The notes under the pieces: generated by a model
Seen by the model: the letters and a program-made list of their open reading frames with translations, nothing else
The model's database searches: none
Told to the model about the DNA's origin: nothing
Shown here: positions 19,314 through 28,453 of the stretch, piece by piece
How the letters are laid out: each line of letters begins with the position of its first letter
Position numbering within the stretch: position 1 is the first letter of the stretch
Made by a program: the position numbers and the translations under genes
Source: an uncultured Pseudohongiella sp.
GTDB lineage: Bacteria; Pseudomonadota; Gammaproteobacteria; Pseudomonadales; Pseudohongiellaceae
Direction of reading: 5' to 3'
Assembly (NCBI GenBank): GCA_951812965.1
Contig: OX638341.1
Location: 248,001 to 312,000 of the forward strand
DNA: 64,000 nucleotides

Positions 19314-19673
19314 ATGCCGGCTGAATTGATTGAAAACGCAGTGGCAGCCTATTTCATTCTGGCGATCGGCTACAACCTGGCGAGCCTGATATTGTCGGAC
19401 AGTGGGAATCCGCCACTTACGCCGACCGAGCCGGTCCAGGCAATCCTGATGATGACGGTGCTATATTCGGTTTATGTGGGGGAGGATTTTTTCCATTCGA
19501 ACGCTCGATCCGCGCTGTTGGCGACTTACATTTTCCTGATCGCGCGTTTTGGAATCTATAGCCATGTGGCTGGATACTGTACGTCGCGTTATGCTTCCCG
19601 AACCGCCTGGGCGACCGCAATTGGAATAAACGTATACGGTGTTTGTGCGCTCGGCCTTGCGCTGTTGTCATGA
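19314..19673 (+). CDS. Small membrane protein of unknown function
   Basis: This 119-residue protein was not recognised. A GGAGGCGAAAAC site precedes its ATG, and it lies between the MFS gene (22 bp upstream) and the MalT-like regulator (9 bp downstream), so it is probably translated. Hydrophobic segments at about residues 8-27, 41-58, 67-85 and 97-118 suggest three or four membrane helices, with little soluble sequence. It could be an accessory subunit of the neighbouring transporter or a local integral membrane protein. No motif allows a choice. Confidence 0.6.
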   Translation: MPAELIENAVAAYFILAIGYNLASLILSDSGNPPLTPTEPVQAILMMTVLYSVYVGEDFFHSNARSALLATYIFLIARFGIYSHVAGYCTSRYASRTAWATAIGINVYGVCALGLALLS

Positions 19674-19682
19674 GGATGGTTG

Positions 19683-22403
19683 ATGAACGCGAGACTCGAC
19701 AACTTCGAATCCTTGCTCTTGCAGGGAAAGTTCGAGCCCCAGTCCAGTCTGGTGTTTCATGTTCGCCGATCCGCGCTTTTGCAGCGACTGGACGCTTCTC
19801 TCGCCGGCGTGCTCACTTTGGTGGTTACTCCGGCCGGATACGGAAAGTCCACGTTGCTCTCGCAATGGTCGGATTCGCTGATCGAAACCGGCAAACGAGT
19901 CGCATGGCTCGCAACGGACGAGACAGACCGGGAACCAGACCAGTTTCTATCTCATCTAATTCTGTCGTTGAGTTTCTCCGGCGTGAAAATGGACTCGCTG
20001 GAAAAACTCGCCCACCAAGGTCTGGTTGACATATCCAATGACGCGGCGGTCAGAGCCATCGCCGCCGTTCTTAACAAACTCCCCGGGCAATTGGTCATCA
20101 TTCTCGATGATTATCACCGCGCCGGAAGCACTTCGACGGATCGAGTCATCGAAAGTCTTTTGGATATGCTGCCCGACAGTTCCCACATCGCCGTGGCTTC
20201 CCGCAACAAACCGGGATTCCGGTACTCAGCCTTGAAAGTCAATGGCCTGGTGCAACAATTTTCCGCCGACGATCTGCGATTCAGCCCGGAAGAAGCCCGC
20301 GAAATTCTCTCAACCGCATGTAACGAAGAGGATATCGTCGCACTTATGCAACGTACGGAAGGCTGGGCGATGGCTTTGCAGATGGCCCGCTCTCTGCTGC
20401 GCGACGAAGCCCCGCCGGGAGATGTAGTGCGCGGATTGTCTGGCTCAAGCGGGGACATCGCGGACTATTTCGCGCAACAGGTTTATCAGGATCTTCCCGA
20501 CGAAATTTGCGTCGTGCTGAGGCGCACGTCCATCGTGGAGCGGTTTAACGACGATCTGGCCAACTGCCTTTCCGAACGGATCGATTGCAAGAACATTCTC
20601 GAGCGGCTGAAGCAACAGCATTCCCTCATCGTCTCGACGGGACGGGAACGGGTTTGGTACCGCTATCATCATTTGTTCGCAGAGTTTCTGAATAACGAAC
20701 TTGAGCGGACCGAACCCGACACGCTTTTTTCACTGCACTTGCGGGCCGCGAAGTGGTACGAGAGTCATGAACTACCAGTTCAGGCCGTCTCGCACGCCTG
20801 TCTTGCCGGCCACATGGAATACGCCTCGCGCATTATCGAAGACGCTGGAGGCTGGGAATTGATAATGTTCGGCGGCATTTCCCGATTCCGCCAATTGATG
20901 GCTAACTTTCCCCTGTCGGAACTGGGCCGATTCCCGCGTTTGCAAGTTTCCCGCGTCTATCAATTGATCAAGGAAGGGGAAATCGCCCAAGCCCACCAAC
21001 TCTTTCAAAGCTTGAAAGACGCCAACGGCCACCTGTTGTCGGATCAGTCCAACGAAACCGCTGCTTTCAGGCGCGACGCGATATTGATGGGAAGTCTGCT
21101 TGAAGCTTACGAGGATCGGATTTGGGACAGTAAAAGCATCAAGCGTATTCTCGAAACGGAGCACACGCTGATACGGTCCGATTCCAGCGGCCGGTCGCTG
21201 ATTTACGCTATCACTGCTGTCGGCGCCCTAGCGATCGGATCTTTCGAGGAAGCGCTGGAATATGCGAAGAAATCGCAGCGTTACATGCGGGAGGTAAACT
21301 GTGTCCTGGGCTTGAACTACGCGCTGCTCCATGAAGGTCAGGCGAGTCTTTTCCTGGGGCGCCTCACGGAAGCGATTGCCACATTGGATGAGGCGCACGA
21401 AATGGCGGAAGATAATTTCGGCGCCGACAGCGGGCTGAAAGCGGTCGCCGACATCATACGGGCCGCCGCTCACTATCTTCGCGACGAGCATGACTCCGAC
21501 AGTCTGAACGCCGCGCTTGAGTATGCCGAAAATTACGACGGCTGGTTTGATGTCTACGCCGCCGGCTATGGCACATCCGCCCTTCTGACCTATTCCCGGA
21601 AGGGTCTGCAAGCAGCGATCTCCATATTGGCGAGGGGACGGCAGACAGCGGAGAAGCGAGGTCTTCCTCGGCTTGCCGAATTACTCGACGCTTACGAATA
21701 CCTGCTGCTTGTGCGTGAAGGCGATGTGAACGGCGCCCGGCGATTATTTCATCACAAGGATCTGAAAATCCGCTCCAAACCCGGTATTCAGTCCCTGCCC
21801 GACTGGCGGCGAGATCATCTGATCGGAGTTGCCGACGGCTTGCTGGCGCTCGCTGCCGGTAATCACGACGCCGGGTTCAAAGCGGCCGAATTCATCACCG
21901 AACTGGCGTCCGCTTCGGGCAACCGGTGGATCATGCTGGATGCCGAAATATTGAGGGCTCTCGTGGTTGAAGCCAGCGGAAAGGGCAACGAGGCACTGGC
22001 TCGATTCGCCAAATCAATCGATCTCGCCGTCGCTCAAGGTGCTTACAGACCGCTTCTTGATTTCGGCAAGCCGTTGGAAAGATTGCTGGCCCGCCTTTAC
22101 CGCCAACGGCGGGAACTACAACTCGGAAGCATGACTCATCGTTTTATCGCGGCCTGCCTGGAGCGATTCAAAGGCGGAGGTGTCGAGTCCGGGGGCAACG
22201 AGAACCTGCCTCTGTTGAGTCCGCGCGAACGCGAAGTGCTGGAACATCTCGCCAGCGGGCTTTCCAACAAAGGAATCGCCCGGGCGCTTGACATGACCGA
22301 GAACACGGTCAAGTTCCATTTGAAGAATATCTTCACGAAACTGGAAGTCAACAAGCGCATGTTGGCAGTCGCCGCCGGGCGTAATCTGAGACTCATACCC
22401 TGA
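19683..22403 (+). CDS. MalT-like LuxR-family transcriptional regulator
   Basis: This protein of about 906 residues is a MalT-type (LAL/STAND) regulator. The N-terminal NTPase has the P-loop VVTPAGYGKSTLLSQW near residues 48-62 and the Walker B-like LVIILDDYHRA near residue 140. It is followed by a winged-helix region and a long helical TPR-like sensor domain, which binds inducer in this family. The C-terminus has a LuxR-type HTH (LLSPREREVLEHLASGLSNK, ending TENTVKFHLKNIFTKL). A start at GTG 19680 is possible; the ATG at 19683 has GAGGATGG upstream. The cluster is flanked by catabolic and transport genes on both sides, so it is the likely local activator. Inducer and targets are unknown. Confidence 0.9.
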   Translation: MNARLDNFESLLLQGKFEPQSSLVFHVRRSALLQRLDASLAGVLTLVVTPAGYGKSTLLSQWSDSLIETGKRVAWLATDETDREPDQFLSHLILSLSFSGVKMDSLEKLAHQGLVDISNDAAVRAIAAVLNKLPGQLVIILDDYHRAGSTSTDRVIESLLDMLPDSSHIAVASRNKPGFRYSALKVNGLVQQFSADDLRFSPEEAREILSTACNEEDIVALMQRTEGWAMALQMARSLLRDEAPPGDVVRGLSGSSGDIADYFAQQVYQDLPDEICVVLRRTSIVERFNDDLANCLSERIDCKNILERLKQQHSLIVSTGRERVWYRYHHLFAEFLNNELERTEPDTLFSLHLRAAKWYESHELPVQAVSHACLAGHMEYASRIIEDAGGWELIMFGGISRFRQLMANFPLSELGRFPRLQVSRVYQLIKEGEIAQAHQLFQSLKDANGHLLSDQSNETAAFRRDAILMGSLLEAYEDRIWDSKSIKRILETEHTLIRSDSSGRSLIYAITAVGALAIGSFEEALEYAKKSQRYMREVNCVLGLNYALLHEGQASLFLGRLTEAIATLDEAHEMAEDNFGADSGLKAVADIIRAAAHYLRDEHDSDSLNAALEYAENYDGWFDVYAAGYGTSALLTYSRKGLQAAISILARGRQTAEKRGLPRLAELLDAYEYLLLVREGDVNGARRLFHHKDLKIRSKPGIQSLPDWRRDHLIGVADGLLALAAGNHDAGFKAAEFITELASASGNRWIMLDAEILRALVVEASGKGNEALARFAKSIDLAVAQGAYRPLLDFGKPLERLLARLYRQRRELQLGSMTHRFIAACLERFKGGGVESGGNENLPLLSPREREVLEHLASGLSNKGIARALDMTENTVKFHLKNIFTKLEVNKRMLAVAAGRNLRLIP

Positions 22404-22642
22404 TCGATAGCGAGCTTACTTACGTGCCCGCGCGAACTTCCGGGGATTCAGACCGGGACCGTTGGAAATCCGTAATTCCCACCCCATCAGGTGGGCAACC
22501 GCTCACGGGAAACCGGTTCGTCTACCCTTTGGTGTCGTAGACGCTTCCAGGAGCATGGGGCGTAATTGTCTGCGAGACTTGAGCTTGTCGGCTTTTGGGC
22601 GGGTCTGATTTCCTGGTTCAACTTCGAAGGAGCAATTGGCTG
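22404..22642. other. Intergenic region between regulator and racemase
   Basis: This 239-bp stretch has no gene. A small hairpin is visible at about 22478-22495 (CCCACC, loop CCATCA, GGTGGG). It probably contains the promoter of the racemase-permease pair, but no clear boxes were found. The hairpin could be a weak terminator for the regulator mRNA, though no uridine run follows. Confidence 0.45.
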
Positions 22643-23464
22643 ATGTCTATCAACACGAATATCAAGGTGATGTACCTGAACCCGGTCGGAACCGCCGACT
22701 ACGATCAGGTGTTTGCAGATATGGCCCGCGAATACAAATACCCCGACACCGCTGTGCATGTGACTTCGCTGTCCAGTGACTCGGTTTCTCCCACATTGAC
22801 GAATCTCGAATACCGAGCCTACGAGTCGTGCATTTTCAACGAGACGGTGAAAGCCGCTCGATATTGCGCCACTCACGAATACGATGCTCTGATCATCGGC
22901 TGTTTCTACGATCCCGCGTTGCTGGCCGCCCGAGAGGTCGCCGGCGACACTGTTGTCGTTGGTCCGTGCCATTCATCCATCACCGCCGCGCTGCTGCTGG
23001 CCAACAACTTCTCAATCATTATCGGCCAATGGAAATGGGAAGATCAGATGAAAGCGGCAGTCCACGATTACGGCGGAAGGGACAAGCTGGTTTCGTTCGA
23101 GGCAGTGGATCTGCGCGTCGAACAATTTCATCAAGACCCTGAACGATCAAGGGAAAAACTCGAACGAGCGGCGATCCGGGCGGTTGGCGAACTTCGCGCC
23201 GAAGCGATAATTCTCGGTTGTACGCTCGAAGTTGGTTTCTATCGTCAACTGCAGACTCGCCTGGCAGATCGGTTTGGCGCTTTCGTGCCGGTGATCGATC
23301 CTTCCATCGCCGCGCTCAAGGCGGCTGAAAACGCCGCTTTGGCCAAGCGCCTCGGCTGGTCGAACAGCCGTGTCTGGGGGATGCAACCACCGCCGGAGAA
23401 CGAATTGACCAAGTTTGGTCTGTTCCAGACCGATATCGAGTTCGGCAACACATTGGTCGTGTAA
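22643..23464 (+). CDS. Asp/Glu/hydantoin racemase family protein
   Basis: This 273-residue protein matches the aspartate/glutamate/hydantoin racemase superfamily. Two cysteines in the right contexts, ALIIGCFYDPAL and AIILGCTLEVGF, would act as the acid-base pair. Conserved FVPVIDPSIAALKAAE lies near the C-terminus. In this cluster it is most likely a hydantoin racemase that interconverts D- and L-5-substituted hydantoins, so that both enantiomers reach the hydrolase. The start was taken at ATG 22643, with GGAG 11 bases upstream; longer frames reach 22595. It lies 239 bp after the regulator, so it may have its own promoter. Confidence 0.88.
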   Translation: MSINTNIKVMYLNPVGTADYDQVFADMAREYKYPDTAVHVTSLSSDSVSPTLTNLEYRAYESCIFNETVKAARYCATHEYDALIIGCFYDPALLAAREVAGDTVVVGPCHSSITAALLLANNFSIIIGQWKWEDQMKAAVHDYGGRDKLVSFEAVDLRVEQFHQDPERSREKLERAAIRAVGELRAEAIILGCTLEVGFYRQLQTRLADRFGAFVPVIDPSIAALKAAENAALAKRLGWSNSRVWGMQPPPENELTKFGLFQTDIEFGNTLVV

Positions 23465-23520
23465 GTACGAACCCCGCAAAGCGCGTTCGCGCAACCCGGA
23501 AGGCTTTATCCAACAAAAAA

Positions 23521-24816
23521 ATGAATCCAGGCTCGGACTACCCCACGACCCAGGTGCCTTCCTCGGCTACCTATTCAGGCCGGCACATCGCCTTGGTCAT
23601 AGTTGGGGGGACCATCGCGATTCCGGCGTTTCTAATGGCCGCCACACTCGGCGCCTCGCTGGGACTGCGCGATGCAATCATCGCATTCTCCTGCGGTTGT
23701 GCGGTGCTCGGCGGGCTTGCAGCCATGACCGGTCTGTGTGGCCAGAAATCGGGTCTGTCGGCCTATGTCTTGAGCGAATTCGCTTTCGGGCGCTGGGGCG
23801 GCAAGCTTGCGAATCTGGCCGTGGCCTGTTCGCTGCTCGGCTGGTACGGCGTCACCGGAACCATGTTCGGCCGGGCTGGCGCGCAATTGGGCGAGACGGT
23901 TTTTGGAATCTCCTGGCCGCTGGAAGTTTATGTAATCGTCGGCAGTTCCCTCATGGTCGGCGTTACTCTCTCCGGCTTCAAGGGCATTGACAAGCTGGCG
24001 CTTGCCCTCGTGCCGGTGATGGTTGTGTTTCTCGCTGTGGCGGCCGGCATATCCTATACCGGCATCGACGATTGGACGACCCCCGCCGGCGGTGAGCCCA
24101 TGAGTATCTTCACGGCCGTATCCGCCGTGATAGGAAGTTACATAGCCGGAGTGACGATTCAGCCCGATTACAGCCGTTTCGCGCGCTCGCGCAAGGCGGC
24201 GACATGGTCGGCATTCCTCGCGCTTGGAGTCTCGTTTCCCCTTACCTTGTCCCTGGCTGCGATACCGGCTGTGGCCACGGGTGAGCCCGATATTCTCAAC
24301 GTGATGATCCTGATCGGAATTGGAATTCCCGCATTTGCCCTGCTCGTGTTGGCTGCATGGTCGTCTAATGTACTGTCTCTCTATTCCGGCTCCCTGGCCA
24401 TGGCGACGATATTTCGGGGTTTGCGACTCTCAGGGATCATCGCGGCGTTCGGTATCGTCGGTACAGCCTTGGCTTTGACCAGAGTTGACGAATATCTGGT
24501 CGCCTATCTGCTTCTGCTCGGAATCACCATACCTCCGATTTCCGCTATCTATGCTGTCGAAGCCTTGTTGTTCCGCACACAGTTCGATGAAGGCGCCCGG
24601 CGAGAACAGCCGCTCATCGTGATTCGAGCGATGCTAGCCTGGGTACTTGCGATCGGGGCGGGCTATCTGTCACAAGAGGGAATCCTTACCTTGACCAGGG
24701 TCGCTGCGTTGGATTCCATCCTGGTGGCGGCGCTGCTCACCGTAGTGCTCAGGCCTCTTGACCGATTTCACCCGAGAGCATGGGCTCCCTATCTCCAAAG
24801 TGATCGAACAAGGTAA
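23521..24816 (+). CDS. NCS1-family permease (cytosine/purine/hydantoin type)
   Basis: This 431-residue membrane protein belongs to the NCS1 nucleobase/hydantoin symporter family. It has about 12 hydrophobic segments. Signature stretches include GGTIAIPAFLMAATLGASLG, the loop LANLAVACSLLGWYGVTG, and IAGVTIQPDYSRFARSRK. Members include CodB and the Mhp1 hydantoin transporter, so with the racemase 56 bp upstream a hydantoin-uptake role is likely. The substrate is inferred from context. The 3' end overlaps the convergent thiL gene by 68 bp, which is real coding on both strands as far as can be judged. Confidence 0.88.
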   Translation: MNPGSDYPTTQVPSSATYSGRHIALVIVGGTIAIPAFLMAATLGASLGLRDAIIAFSCGCAVLGGLAAMTGLCGQKSGLSAYVLSEFAFGRWGGKLANLAVACSLLGWYGVTGTMFGRAGAQLGETVFGISWPLEVYVIVGSSLMVGVTLSGFKGIDKLALALVPVMVVFLAVAAGISYTGIDDWTTPAGGEPMSIFTAVSAVIGSYIAGVTIQPDYSRFARSRKAATWSAFLALGVSFPLTLSLAAIPAVATGEPDILNVMILIGIGIPAFALLVLAAWSSNVLSLYSGSLAMATIFRGLRLSGIIAAFGIVGTALALTRVDEYLVAYLLLLGITIPPISAIYAVEALLFRTQFDEGARREQPLIVIRAMLAWVLAIGAGYLSQEGILTLTRVAALDSILVAALLTVVLRPLDRFHPRAWAPYLQSDRTR

Positions 24817-25780
24817 GCGCCAACTTCTTGCCGCCGCAACGCACTCCCTCGCCCGCCGTTACTTCGCCGATGCAGGTCAGCGGCAGATTCATGTCTGCGG
24901 CGATCGCCATAAGTTCCTTTTCGTTCGCTTGGTCGGCGGTGAAACACAATTCGTAATCGTCGCCTCCCGCCAGCGCCGCGCGCAGGCGCGAATCCGCGCT
25001 CGCGCAACAATGGGCCGAAGGAGAAAACGGCAGTCGATCCGGGGATAGCTCAATGCACACGCCGCCGGCAGCGGCGAGGTGGCCGGCATCTCCGAGCAGA
25101 CCGTCGGACACGTCGATGGCGCAGGCGATCAGGGGCGCCGCCGCCAGGGCGAACTCGACGCGCGGCCGGGGTCGGAAATACGCGGTATGAAAATGTGTCC
25201 GGCATTCCGCGGGCAGTTCGCACAAAGGCGCGTTAAAGCCGATTCCCGGTGTTGCAATGCCCTGGGCGGCAAGACCCAGGGCGCCGTCGCCGAGCCATCC
25301 GGTGACATAAACTTTCTGACCCGGCCTGGCGCCCGCGCGGCGAAGTTCGTTGCCGGCAATACATAAACCATGAACCTGAATCGCAATCTGCATGGGCCCC
25401 CGGCTGATGTCGCCGCCCACCAGCGAACAGCGAAACTCTATAGCCAGTTCGGCAAGGCCGCCGCTGAAAGCCTCCAGCCAATTCGGATTCGCTTGCGGCA
25501 GCGTCAATGCCATGGTGAAACACAAAGGCTCCGCCGCCATCGCCGCCAGATCGCTGAGATTGACCGCGAGCGCGCGCCAGGCGATTGATTCCGCGGCGGC
25601 GTCTTCAGGAAAATGCACTCCTGCCGCCAGCACATCGGCAGACAAGACAAGTCGTTTACCTGCGGGAATTTCCAGCACGGCGGCATCGTCGCCGGGGCCG
25701 AGTATGATTTCCGGCCGCTGGAACGCCAGTGCCGGCACATTGAAATACCGGCTGATGATGTCGCGTTCGGTCAGACTCAT
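24749..25780 (-). CDS. thiL: Thiamin-monophosphate kinase
   Basis: ThiL (343 residues) phosphorylates thiamin monophosphate to thiamin diphosphate using ATP. Family landmarks are GPGDDAAVLE near the start, AWRALAVNLSDLAAMAAE, LVGGDISRGPMQIAIQ, and DVSDGLLGDAGHLAAA. The ATG overlaps the nusB stop (ATGA), so it is coupled to the nusB mRNA. It ends the minus-strand riboflavin operon. Its tail overlaps the NCS1 permease gene on the plus strand by 68 bp. No TPP riboswitch was seen. Confidence 0.95.
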   Translation of the reverse strand: MSLTERDIISRYFNVPALAFQRPEIILGPGDDAAVLEIPAGKRLVLSADVLAAGVHFPEDAAAESIAWRALAVNLSDLAAMAAEPLCFTMALTLPQANPNWLEAFSGGLAELAIEFRCSLVGGDISRGPMQIAIQVHGLCIAGNELRRAGARPGQKVYVTGWLGDGALGLAAQGIATPGIGFNAPLCELPAECRTHFHTAYFRPRPRVEFALAAAPLIACAIDVSDGLLGDAGHLAAAGGVCIELSPDRLPFSPSAHCCASADSRLRAALAGGDDYELCFTADQANEKELMAIAADMNLPLTCIGEVTAGEGVRCGGKKLALTLFDHFGDREPMLSGEIGQEA

Positions 25781-26220
25781 TTTCGGTCGGTGGCGGCTTC
25801 TTCGGCACGCAATCTGGGCGCCAGCTTGTCGAGGACTGCATTGACGTACTTGTGGCCGTCGGTGGCGCCGAAAACTCTGGCCAGTTCGATGGATTCGTTG
25901 ATGACCACACGATATGGGATATCGGGCTGACTTGCGAGTTCGAACGCACCCAGCCAGATTGCGGCCTGCTCCACCGGATCGAGCCTTCTGCCGTCCATCA
26001 CTGGCTCGAGCTGCTGCTGGATTTCGGCCCTGCCGTCGGGGATCGCTGGAAACAGTCGATCGAAGTAATCCCAGTCGATCCGGCCGTGGGCGTCTTCGCG
26101 CATTTGCCGCGCGATTTCATGGGGATCGTTTTCGGAAAGAATCCATTGATAGAGCGCTTGCAAGACCAACCGGCGCGCCCGCCGCCGCGGCGACAGCCGA
26201 TTACCGCTCCCGGCGTTCAC
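25777..26220 (-). CDS. nusB: Transcription antitermination factor NusB
   Basis: NusB (147 residues) binds boxA RNA with NusE (S10) and supports rRNA antitermination. After a basic start (SPRRRARRLVLQALYQW) the all-helical domain carries LDPVEQAAIWLGAFEL and IPYRVVINESIELARVFG, the family core. The start is GTG at 26220, which overlaps the ribH stop as GTGA. The frame is open to 26400 but upstream codons are the ribH gene in another frame. It sits in the classical ribH-nusB-thiL order. Confidence 0.94.
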   Translation of the reverse strand: MNAGSGNRLSPRRRARRLVLQALYQWILSENDPHEIARQMREDAHGRIDWDYFDRLFPAIPDGRAEIQQQLEPVMDGRRLDPVEQAAIWLGAFELASQPDIPYRVVINESIELARVFGATDGHKYVNAVLDKLAPRLRAEEAATDRK

Positions 26221-26693
26221 GGGGACTTCAGGCGCTCGATCAGGTTGACCATTTCCATGGCCGCGAGCGCAGCTTCCGCCCCCTTGTTGTCGCTGTCGCA
26301 CGAGCGGGCTTCGGCCTGCTCTACTGTCTCCACCGTGAGTACGCCCAGGGTCACGGGCTTGGAGGATTCCAGCATGACGCGGTTCAAACCGCGCACGCAT
26401 TCCCCGGCGACATAATCGAAATGCGCCGTTTCTCCCCGAATTACCGTGCCGAGGGCGATCACCGCGTCGATATCCTCTCGCCTGGCCAGTGTCTGCACCG
26501 CGAGCGGCAACTCCCAGGCGCCCGGCGTCTGCACGATGCTGATGCGGTCACGTTCCACGCCTTGCGCTTTCAGGGCGCCCAGCGCCCCTTCCAGCAGCCG
26601 TTCGACAATGAACCCGTTGAAGCGGCTCATGGCGATGGCGTAACGCGAATTGCCCGGCAGCAAGTCTCCCTTGACGATGGAACTCGCGTTCAT
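26217..26693 (-). CDS. ribH: 6,7-dimethyl-8-ribityllumazine synthase
   Basis: RibH (158 residues) condenses 5-amino-6-ribitylaminouracil with 3,4-dihydroxybutanone 4-phosphate and usually forms an icosahedral or pentameric shell. Visible signatures are ISIVQTPGAWELPLAVQ, IALGTVIRGETAHFDYV and GVLTVETVEQAEARS. Its first codons overlap the ribBX stop, and its stop overlaps the nusB start. The operon arrangement points to tight translational coupling. Confidence 0.95.
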   Translation of the reverse strand: MNASSIVKGDLLPGNSRYAIAMSRFNGFIVERLLEGALGALKAQGVERDRISIVQTPGAWELPLAVQTLARREDIDAVIALGTVIRGETAHFDYVAGECVRGLNRVMLESSKPVTLGVLTVETVEQAEARSCDSDNKGAEAALAAMEMVNLIERLKSP

Positions 26694-27826
26694 TTGGCGT
26701 TACCCCCGTTGCGCGGTTTCTTGAAACGCACGAATTCCTCGACTTCCAGATCGAAACCGGATATGGCGTTGAAACGCGCCGGAAAACTGAGCAGCCGCAT
26801 CTTGCCGACCCCGATGTCCCGCAGGATCTGCGATCCCGTACCGATGGTGAGATCGCTGCGCGATTCCGCGCCAACATCGCTGCGGCGGCGATTGGCGAGC
26901 ACCGCGGCCATAGCCTGGTCGATACCCTGGCCGTAATCGTCTCCGGAAAGCAGGACCGCGACACCCTTGCCTTCCTGGCTGATCCTCTCGAGCGCGCTGC
27001 CGAAGGACCAGCTTGTGCGTTCCCCGCTGAGCACTTCGCAGACATCGCGCAAGGTATTGGGAATATGCACGCGCACCAGGGTCGGCTCATCCGGAGAGAT
27101 CTTGCCAACAGTGAAGGCCAGATGCGTACTGCCGCTGATCGAATCGAGATAGGTATGCACGTCGAATTCGCCGTGGCGGGTCTTGAGGCGGTTGCTCGCC
27201 GTGCGATCCACGGTATGTTCGTTTGCCAGCCGGTAGTGAATGAGGTCGGCGATGGTACCGATTTTGAGCCTGTGCGCGCGGGCAAATTCCTCGAGGTCGC
27301 CGCGGCGCGCCATGCTGCCGTCCTCGTTCATGACTTCGACGATGACCGCCGCCGGCGCATATCCCGCCAACCGCGCCAGATCGCAACCCGCTTCGGTATG
27401 CCCCGCCCGCCGCAGCACGCCGCCGGGCTGGGAGATGATAGGAAAGACATGACCCGGCTGGATGATGTCCTCCGGACGCGAATCGGCGGCTACCGCGACC
27501 TGAATCGTGCGCGCCCGGTCGGCCGCGGAAATGCCCGTGGAAACGCCGCTCGCGGCTTCAATTGAAACAGTGAAACTGGTTTTGTGCCGTGTGCGATTGT
27601 CGTTGACCATCAGCGGCAACTGGAGGAACTCGCAACGTTCCCTGGTCAAGGTCAGGCAAATCAGGCCGCGGGCGTTCTTGGCCATGAAATTGATGTCTTC
27701 CGGACGCACGCATTCCGCCGCGAGCACGAGGTCGCCCTCGTTCTCGCGCTCCTCGTCATCCATGATGACGACCATTTTGCCCTGGCGGATATCGTCGATC
27801 AGCTCCGCCGTAGTATTCATTTTCAT
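26690..27826 (-). CDS. ribBA: DHBP synthase with degenerate GTP cyclohydrolase II domain (RibBX type)
   Basis: The N-terminal half (to about residue 205) is 3,4-dihydroxy-2-butanone 4-phosphate synthase: [45 protein letters not shown] and [17 protein letters not shown] carry its metal and substrate sites. The C-terminal half has the RibA fold, but at the zinc site it reads [14 protein letters not shown] and lacks the C-x10-C-x-C pattern seen in RibA at 9.1 kb. It should therefore be inactive as a cyclohydrolase. This matches the RibBX variant known in Proteobacteria. The ATG at 27826 was chosen; a GTG at 27844 overlaps the ribE stop and ATG 27820 is also possible. Confidence 0.9.
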   Translation of the reverse strand: MKMNTTAELIDDIRQGKMVVIMDDEERENEGDLVLAAECVRPEDINFMAKNARGLICLTLTRERCEFLQLPLMVNDNRTRHKTSFTVSIEAASGVSTGISAADRARTIQVAVAADSRPEDIIQPGHVFPIISQPGGVLRRAGHTEAGCDLARLAGYAPAAVIVEVMNEDGSMARRGDLEEFARAHRLKIGTIADLIHYRLANEHTVDRTASNRLKTRHGEFDVHTYLDSISGSTHLAFTVGKISPDEPTLVRVHIPNTLRDVCEVLSGERTSWSFGSALERISQEGKGVAVLLSGDDYGQGIDQAMAAVLANRRRSDVGAESRSDLTIGTGSQILRDIGVGKMRLLSFPARFNAISGFDLEVEEFVRFKKPRNGGNAK

Positions 27827-27840
27827 ATTGTTCGCGCCAG

Positions 27841-28443
27841 TCACTGTTCCGCGCCGCCTTGCTGCAACCGCTCAAGGTAGCGCGCCAGCAGGTCCACTTC
27901 CAGATTGACCTGCTGCCCCACCCGATACTGGCCGATTATCGTCTCCGCCCGGGTATGGGGAATGATGTTTACACTGAAATCCGTTCCGTTTACCTGGTTC
28001 ACGGTCAGGCTCGCTCCGTCGATACAAATGCAGCCCTTGCGGGCGATGTATCTGGCCAGTTCCGCCGGCGCCCGCAGGTTCAGCCGCAGGCTGTCTCCTT
28101 CGCTTGCCCGCTCCAACAAGGCGCCGATGCCGTCGACATGACCGCTGACCAGATGCCCGCCAAGCCGGTCGCCGAGACTCATGGCTTTTTCCAGATTGAC
28201 CCGCCGCCCGGGCTCCAGCGAGCCCAGCGTCGTGCAACGCAAGGTCTCGGCGGAAACGTCGGCACTGAAGCTGTCCGCCTCCTTCTCCACCACGGTCAGA
28301 CAGCAACCGTTCACGGCGATGCTGTCACCGATGCTCACGTCGCCCAGGTCAAGCGCTTCCGCGGCGATCCGAAGGCGGCGGTCACTGCCTCGCGCGCTGC
28401 TTTCGAGCAGGGTTCCCATGGCCGCGACGATTCCGGTAAACAT
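27841..28443 (-). CDS. ribE: Riboflavin synthase, alpha subunit
   Basis: This 200-residue enzyme dismutates two lumazine molecules to riboflavin plus the ribitylaminouracil. Two tandem lumazine-binding domains are visible. The first runs from [10 protein letters not shown] through [12 protein letters not shown], and the second contains [14 protein letters not shown] and [14 protein letters not shown]. The ATG at 28443 begins the standard MFTGI start; the frame is open further up but that part overlaps ribD. It lies 10 bp after ribD in the operon. The symbol ribC is also used in the literature. Confidence 0.95.
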   Translation of the reverse strand: MFTGIVAAMGTLLESSARGSDRRLRIAAEALDLGDVSIGDSIAVNGCCLTVVEKEADSFSADVSAETLRCTTLGSLEPGRRVNLEKAMSLGDRLGGHLVSGHVDGIGALLERASEGDSLRLNLRAPAELARYIARKGCICIDGASLTVNQVNGTDFSVNIIPHTRAETIIGQYRVGQQVNLEVDLLARYLERLQQGGAEQ

Positions 28444-28453
28444 GCCGCTGTCC

